A stretch of DNA of 38,280 bases from DASTPP01 sp035762175 (GTDB lineage: Bacteria > Myxococcota_A > Polyangia > Polyangiales > Polyangiaceae), in the NCBI GenBank assembly GCA_035762175.1, contig DASTPP010000077.1:1-38280 (forward strand), given 5' to 3'. Below the pieces are notes generated by a model. That model saw only the letters and a program-made list of their open reading frames with translations. It had not been told where the DNA came from and ran no database searches. Below, piece by piece: positions 34,348 through 38,280 of this stretch (positions are counted from its first letter, which is position 1; each line of letters begins with the position of its first letter). The position numbers and the translations under genes were made by a program.

Positions 34348-37275
34348 ATGGCGCACACGACCCCTCTCCGCAACGAGCCCCCGGCGCCCGGCGCGCTCGG
34401 CGGGGGCGAGGTGCTCGGGGGGCGCTTTCTTTTGCGCGCGCGCCTCGGCCGCGGCGGCTTCGGCGAGGTGTGGCGGGCGAGCGAGCTCTTGCCCGACGGC
34501 AGCCCCGTGCGCGACGTCGCCCTCAAGCTCTTCTCGCCCGGGCGCTCGGGGGCCGAGTGGGCGCACGAGGCGAAGGTGCTCGCCTCGCTGCGCCACCCCG
34601 CGCTCGTCACCGTCTACTCGGCCGGCGTGCTCGAGGGCGGCGAGCCGACCCCCTTCGTCGCGATGGAGCTCTCGGAGGGCCGCTCGCTCGGCGACGCCAT
34701 CTTCGCGCGCGGCCCGGTGCCCTGGCGCCGCGCGCTCGCCTTCACGCGCGAGCTCGCCCACGCGCTCGACGCCATCCACGCCGCGGGCATCGTGCACCTC
34801 GATCTGAAGCCGGCGAACGTGCTCGTGGGCGCCGACGGCGCGGTCAAGCTCGTCGACTTCGGCATCGCGCGGCGCTGGGGCCACGGCCCCCCGCGGGCGC
34901 CCGCCCGCCCGCCGACGGGCGCGGGCGACCCGCTCGGCACCGCCGCGCTCGTCGCCCAGCACCCGGGGCTCGCCGACGCCGGCACCGCCCCGCCGCGCGC
35001 GCCGAGCTGGCCGCCCTCGGTGGTCGGCACGCCCGGCTTCATGGCGCCCGAGGTGCTCGAGGGCCGCGAGGCGGCGCCCGCGGCCGACGCCTACGCGCTC
35101 GGCGTCTGCCTCTACACGCTGCTGACGGCGCGCCTGCCGCAGCGCGCGCGCCCGGTGCCCGCGGGCGGCGCCGACGCGTCCGAGATCGAGGCCTGGCGCG
35201 CCGAGCTGCGCGCCTCGACCGTCGCCGGCGACCTCGCGCCGCTCGCCGACCTGCCCGCGCCCCCGGCCCTCGTCGCGCTCGCCGAGCGGCTGCTCGCGCT
35301 CGACCCGCTCCTGCGCCCGCCGCCCGGCGCGCTCGGGCGCGCGCTCGACGAGGCCTGGCGCCGGCCCTACGGCGTGCCCGGCCAGCCCTACCTCGGGCTG
35401 ACCGCCTACAACGAGCGCTGCGAGGGCTTTCTCTTCGGGCGCGACGACGCCTCCGCGCGCCTCGCCGGCGAGCTCGCGCTGCGGCCGATGCTCGTCTTGC
35501 AGGGCGCGAGCGGCTCGGGCAAGTCGTCGCTCGCGGTCGCCGGCGTCGTGCCCGCGCTCGCCCGCGCCTTCGTCGACGGCTGCGACGACTGGCAGCCGCT
35601 CGTCGTGCGGCCCGGCCACGACCTGAAGGGCGCCCTCGCCCGCGCGCGCCAGGGCCGCGTCGGCCTCGTCGTCGTGCTCGACCAGCTCGAAGAGCTCGTC
35701 ACGCGCCACGAGCCCGACGCCCTGCCCCGGCTCGCCGACGCGCTCGCCCCCTGCCTCGGCGACGGGCGCTCGCCCCAGCGCGGCCTGCGCGTGCTCTGCA
35801 CCCTGCGCGAAGACTTCACGACGCGCGTCTGCTCGCTGCCCCTGCTCGGCCCGCTCTGGCAAGAGGCGCTGCGCTTCGTGCCCCCGCCCTCGGCCGCCTC
35901 GGCCGACGAGATGGTCACCGCCCCGGCCGCGCTCGCCGGCGTGCGCGTCGAGGGCGAGCGCGTCGTCGTCGACGACGTGACGCGCGAGCTGCGCTCGGGC
36001 GAGGGCCGCCTGCCGCTCGTCTCGTTCGCCCTCTCCGAGTGGTGGGCCACCCGCCAGGGCGGGCGCCTCTCGGCCGACTCGTGGCGCGCCATCGGCGGCG
36101 TCGCCGGCGCCCTCTCGCGCCACGCCGACGCCGTGCTCGCCGCGCTCGGCCCCGAGGCCCGCGCCGCCGCGCGCGACCTGTTCCTGCGCCTCGTCAACCC
36201 CGACGGCACCCGCGCCCGCGTCGCCGAGGCCGCCCTGCGCGAGCGCGGCCCCGCCCACGCCGCCGCCATCGCCGCCTTCTCGCAGGCGCGCCTGCTCTCG
36301 ACCGACGAGTCGGGCGCGCTCACCCTCTCGCACGAGGCCCTCTCCTCGGCCTGGGCCACCCTGCGCGCGTGGCTCGACGACGAGCGGGTCGAGCGCGCCG
36401 AGGCCGCCGCGCTCGCCGACGCCGCCGCGCTCTGGCGCCGCGAGGCCGGCGAGGCCAAGGGCGACCTCCTGCTGCGCGGCCTGCGCCTCGAGCGCGCCCG
36501 CGAGCTCGCCAAGGGCCGCCCCGACCTCGCCCCCGACTTCGCCGACCTCGTCGACGCCTCCGCCCGCAAGGCCCGCCGCGAGGCCCTCGCCAAGAACGCC
36601 CTGCTCGCCGTCGCCCTCGCCGCGCTCGTCGGCGGCCCCGGCCTCTACCTCGAGATCCAGGGCGCCCGCGACCGCGACGTGAAGGTGCGCAACGACCACC
36701 TCAAAGAGCTCAAGGCCAAGTACGACGACGTCGTGGCCGACCGGCGCCGCCTCGCCGAAGAGCACGAGCGCAAGCTCGCCGAGCTCGACGCCACCCGCGG
36801 CCTCGCCCGCGCCCGCACCGACGACCTCAAGCGGCTCGAGGCCGAGCACCGCGCCGAGCTCTTCAAGCGCTTCGCCGCCGACTCGCCCGAGCAGAAGGCC
36901 GCCCACTTCCTCCAGCTCTGGGAGCACGCCTGGAACCTGCACGACGAGGCCCGCCTCGTCACCTTCTACGCCCCGCAGGTGCGCTGGTTCGACTTCCAGG
37001 GCGAGCGCGCCGACCTCGCCCGCGCCCTCGCCGCCCGCTGGCACAAAGACCCCGCCGAGCGAATGCTCGTCGGCGAGCTCAGCGTCACCGCCTCCCCCAC
37101 CGGCGGCGGCCGCCTCGCCGTGCGCATGACGCGCGACGAGCGCTTCGAGGGCCGCTCGACGCTCGCCGTCATCAACCTCGTCCTGCGCGGCGAAGACGGC
37201 AGCGATCTGCAGATCGAGAGCGCCACCGTCGAGCGCGTCATCGCCCAGGGCCGCCCCCTCGGCTGCCCGCGCTGA
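34348..37275 (+). CDS. Kinase-nSTAND-NTF2 fusion protein
   Basis: The 975-residue protein has a Hanks-type kinase (about 25-335): Gly loop GRGGFGEV (34-41), Lys60, HLDLKPAN (150-157) with Asp152, DFG (170-172), GTPGFMAPE (227-235). The catalytic Arg before Asp is Leu, so activation-loop control should differ from RD kinases. Then comes an nSTAND-type NTPase: entry motif PYLGLTAYNERCEGFLFGRD (347-366), Walker A GASGSGKS (386-393), Walker B VVVLDQLEE with Asp445. A membrane helix lies at about 749-770, followed by a charged coiled coil (about 775-845) and an NTF2/SnoaL-like domain (about 854-970). The NTF2 part would lie outside the cytoplasm if the topology is single-pass. It probably links an external ligand to NTPase and kinase states. 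Promoter features are not obvious. Confidence 0.87.
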   Translation: MAHTTPLRNEPPAPGALGGGEVLGGRFLLRARLGRGGFGEVWRASELLPDGSPVRDVALKLFSPGRSGAEWAHEAKVLASLRHPALVTVYSAGVLEGGEPTPFVAMELSEGRSLGDAIFARGPVPWRRALAFTRELAHALDAIHAAGIVHLDLKPANVLVGADGAVKLVDFGIARRWGHGPPRAPARPPTGAGDPLGTAALVAQHPGLADAGTAPPRAPSWPPSVVGTPGFMAPEVLEGREAAPAADAYALGVCLYTLLTARLPQRARPVPAGGADASEIEAWRAELRASTVAGDLAPLADLPAPPALVALAERLLALDPLLRPPPGALGRALDEAWRRPYGVPGQPYLGLTAYNERCEGFLFGRDDASARLAGELALRPMLVLQGASGSGKSSLAVAGVVPALARAFVDGCDDWQPLVVRPGHDLKGALARARQGRVGLVVVLDQLEELVTRHEPDALPRLADALAPCLGDGRSPQRGLRVLCTLREDFTTRVCSLPLLGPLWQEALRFVPPPSAASADEMVTAPAALAGVRVEGERVVVDDVTRELRSGEGRLPLVSFALSEWWATRQGGRLSADSWRAIGGVAGALSRHADAVLAALGPEARAAARDLFLRLVNPDGTRARVAEAALRERGPAHAAAIAAFSQARLLSTDESGALTLSHEALSSAWATLRAWLDDERVERAEAAALADAAALWRREAGEAKGDLLLRGLRLERARELAKGRPDLAPDFADLVDASARKARREALAKNALLAVALAALVGGPGLYLEIQGARDRDVKVRNDHLKELKAKYDDVVADRRRLAEEHERKLAELDATRGLARARTDDLKRLEAEHRAELFKRFAADSPEQKAAHFLQLWEHAWNLHDEARLVTFYAPQVRWFDFQGERADLARALAARWHKDPAERMLVGELSVTASPTGGGRLAVRMTRDERFEGRSTLAVINLVLRGEDGSDLQIESATVERVIAQGRPLGCPR

Positions 37276-37295
37276 GCGCGCGGCGCCATCCTCAC

Positions 37296-37319
37296 AAGGC
37301 CCACGCGCGGGCCCTTGCA
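37296..37319. terminator. Possible hairpin terminator after the kinase fusion
   Basis: CAAGGCCC and GGGCCCTTG can pair across a 6-nt loop with one bulged base, 21 bp after the kinase fusion stop. No U-run follows, so the call is weak. Confidence 0.3.
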
Positions 37320-37408
37320 ACGCCCCCGCGCTTGCGTTGTCATGCGTCGCGCGCGGCCGCCCGAGCTAAGCGGCTGACCACGCCACGTTCGCGTCACGAG
37401 GTCTGACC

Positions 37409-38134
37409 ATGCCGCACATTTCGCGGGCGCCCTCGCTTTGGGCCCTCGCCATCGCGTTCGCGTTCGCGGGCGCCTGCGCCCTGCAGTCGACCGGCACGGG
37501 CGGGTCGGTCACGTCGCCCGAGACCGAGAGCGGCACGGGCGGCTCGCCCGACGCGGGCGGCGCGGGCTCGGGCGCCCCCTCGGGCGAGGCCGGCTCGGCC
37601 CCCGCGGGCCCGGGCGGCGGGGGCGGCGCGGCCGGCGGCCCCCAGCAAGGCGGGGGCGGCGCGGGCGGCGGCCCGGCCGGCAGCGGCGGCGCGGCCGGCG
37701 CGGCGCCCACCTGCGGGCCGCTGCCGCGCGAGTCGGCGAGCCCCGTGGTGTGCGACAAGAAAGATTCATGCCCTCGCAACGACCCGCCCGCTCCCTGCGC
37801 CGCGCCGAGCGAAGGCGGCGACGAGGTTTGCACCTTCCTGTGCACGGGCGAAGGCAGCTGCAAAGACGTGCTGCTCGACTGCTCGGCGACGGTCGACTGC
37901 CGCGTCATCTGCTCGGGCAAGAGCTCGTGCGATAACGCGACGGTGCGCTGCGGCTCGGGCGCCTGCGAGGTCGTCTGCAATGGCCTCGAGGGGGCCTGCA
38001 ACAACGACTTCGCGGTCGAGTGCAACGGCACGAGCAACGACTGCACGGTCTGCGGCGCCGAGGCCACCATCCAGGGCTGCCCCGCCTCGCCCGGCGCCTG
38101 CGCCTGCGGCCCCAGCGACCAGTGCTCGCTCTGA
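37409..38134 (+). CDS. Cys-rich surface lipoprotein
   Basis: The 241-residue protein has a lipoprotein signal (lipobox AGAC, Cys23) and a Gly/Ala/Ser/Pro-rich linker (about 28-100) typical of myxobacterial surface lipoproteins. Residues of about 100-241 contain over 20 Cys in a repeat such as CTFLCTGEGSCKDVLLDC, CRVICSGKSSCDNATVRC and CEVVCNGLEGACNNDFAVEC, about 21 residues per unit (C-x3-C-x5-C-x6-C). Such disulphide-rich ladders are common and poorly characterised in this phylum. GAGG 7 nt before the ATG is the probable ribosome site. It appears monocistronic. Its role could be adhesion or protein binding, which the sequence does not show. Confidence 0.8.
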   Translation: MPHISRAPSLWALAIAFAFAGACALQSTGTGGSVTSPETESGTGGSPDAGGAGSGAPSGEAGSAPAGPGGGGGAAGGPQQGGGGAGGGPAGSGGAAGAAPTCGPLPRESASPVVCDKKDSCPRNDPPAPCAAPSEGGDEVCTFLCTGEGSCKDVLLDCSATVDCRVICSGKSSCDNATVRCGSGACEVVCNGLEGACNNDFAVECNGTSNDCTVCGAEATIQGCPASPGACACGPSDQCSL

Positions 38135-38167
38135 ACCCCGAACGCTGACGTCGCTGCGCCTTCGGGC

Positions 38168-38280
38168 GACGGGCGGCCCCGCCGACGACGTCCAGAGGGC
38201 GGGGCCCCCGCTGTTTGAGCCTCCCGTCAGGGTGGCGAGTTCGGGGTGCCCGGCGGACGTCGTCGGCGGGGCCGCCCGTC
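38168..38280. repeat. Perfect 26-bp inverted repeat at right edge
   Basis: Bases 38168-38193 are the exact reverse complement of 38255-38280, separated by 61 bp. The second arm reaches the last base of the window, so the repeat may extend further. Its placement 34 bp after the Cys-rich lipoprotein gene would allow a bidirectional terminator, but the wide spacing also fits a mobile palindromic repeat. Confidence 0.85.

Overview
This window is very GC-rich chromosomal DNA from a member of the Myxococcota, most likely a Polyangia-type myxobacterium. Evidence: strong third-position G/C, many lipoproteins with Gly/Ala-rich linkers and Cys-pair repeats, two Hanks-type Ser/Thr kinases, a sigma-54 activator with GAF and Fis domains, and above all a glycoside hydrolase with a C-terminal MYXO-CTERM-like tail (Cys pair, hydrophobic helix, Arg cluster). 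No rRNA, tRNA or CRISPR array was recognised.

Layout. 1-619 (-): secreted Asn/Leu-repeat protein running off the left edge, then ~780 bp with no gene. 1404-6542 (+): three-gene cassette of a dynamin-like GTPase, a long coiled-coil protein and a small STAS/SpoIIAA-like protein. 6704-7548 (-): remnants of a di-haem cytochrome c and an AhpD-like gene, joined out of frame beside a ~2.5-kb serine-recombinase element (7589-10113) that has a 14-bp direct repeat near its ends. 10236-13123 (+): sigma-54 activator and two tandem NTF2-like exported proteins. 13250-16264 (+): exported GH31 glycosidase. 16305-16953 (-): QueD plus a [2Fe-2S] BFD-like protein. 17037-20085 (+): small lipoprotein, HEAT-repeat protein, and propeller/HEAT lipoprotein, tightly packed. 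20055-20657 (-): outer-membrane barrel protein.

20686-23858 (-) is the most distinctive block: what looks like a type III secretion translocon module (small helical protein, needle-tip/filament candidate, class II chaperone, SctE-like and SctB-like translocators) with less GC-biased codon use than its surroundings, two ATGA couplings and a nested inverted repeat. No export-apparatus gene is in the window. Upstream of it, 23859-25799 is a decayed stretch: a twice-frameshifted propeller-type pseudogene, a lamin-tail gene remnant and a 73-nt hairpin.

25965-29252 (-): large Asp-box lipoprotein. 29493-30800 (+): Cys-pair lipoprotein. 30859-34237 (-): Ser/Thr kinase with a propeller-like C-terminus, overlapping a membrane metallophosphoesterase. 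34348-37275 (+): divergent kinase fused to an nSTAND NTPase, a membrane helix, a coiled coil and an NTF2-like domain. 37409-38134 (+): Cys-rich lipoprotein. The window ends on a perfect 26-bp inverted repeat.

Several genes have an extended -10-like hexamer only 6-9 nt before the start codon, so leaderless transcription seems common here. All function calls are from reading translations and motifs by eye; no database search was possible.
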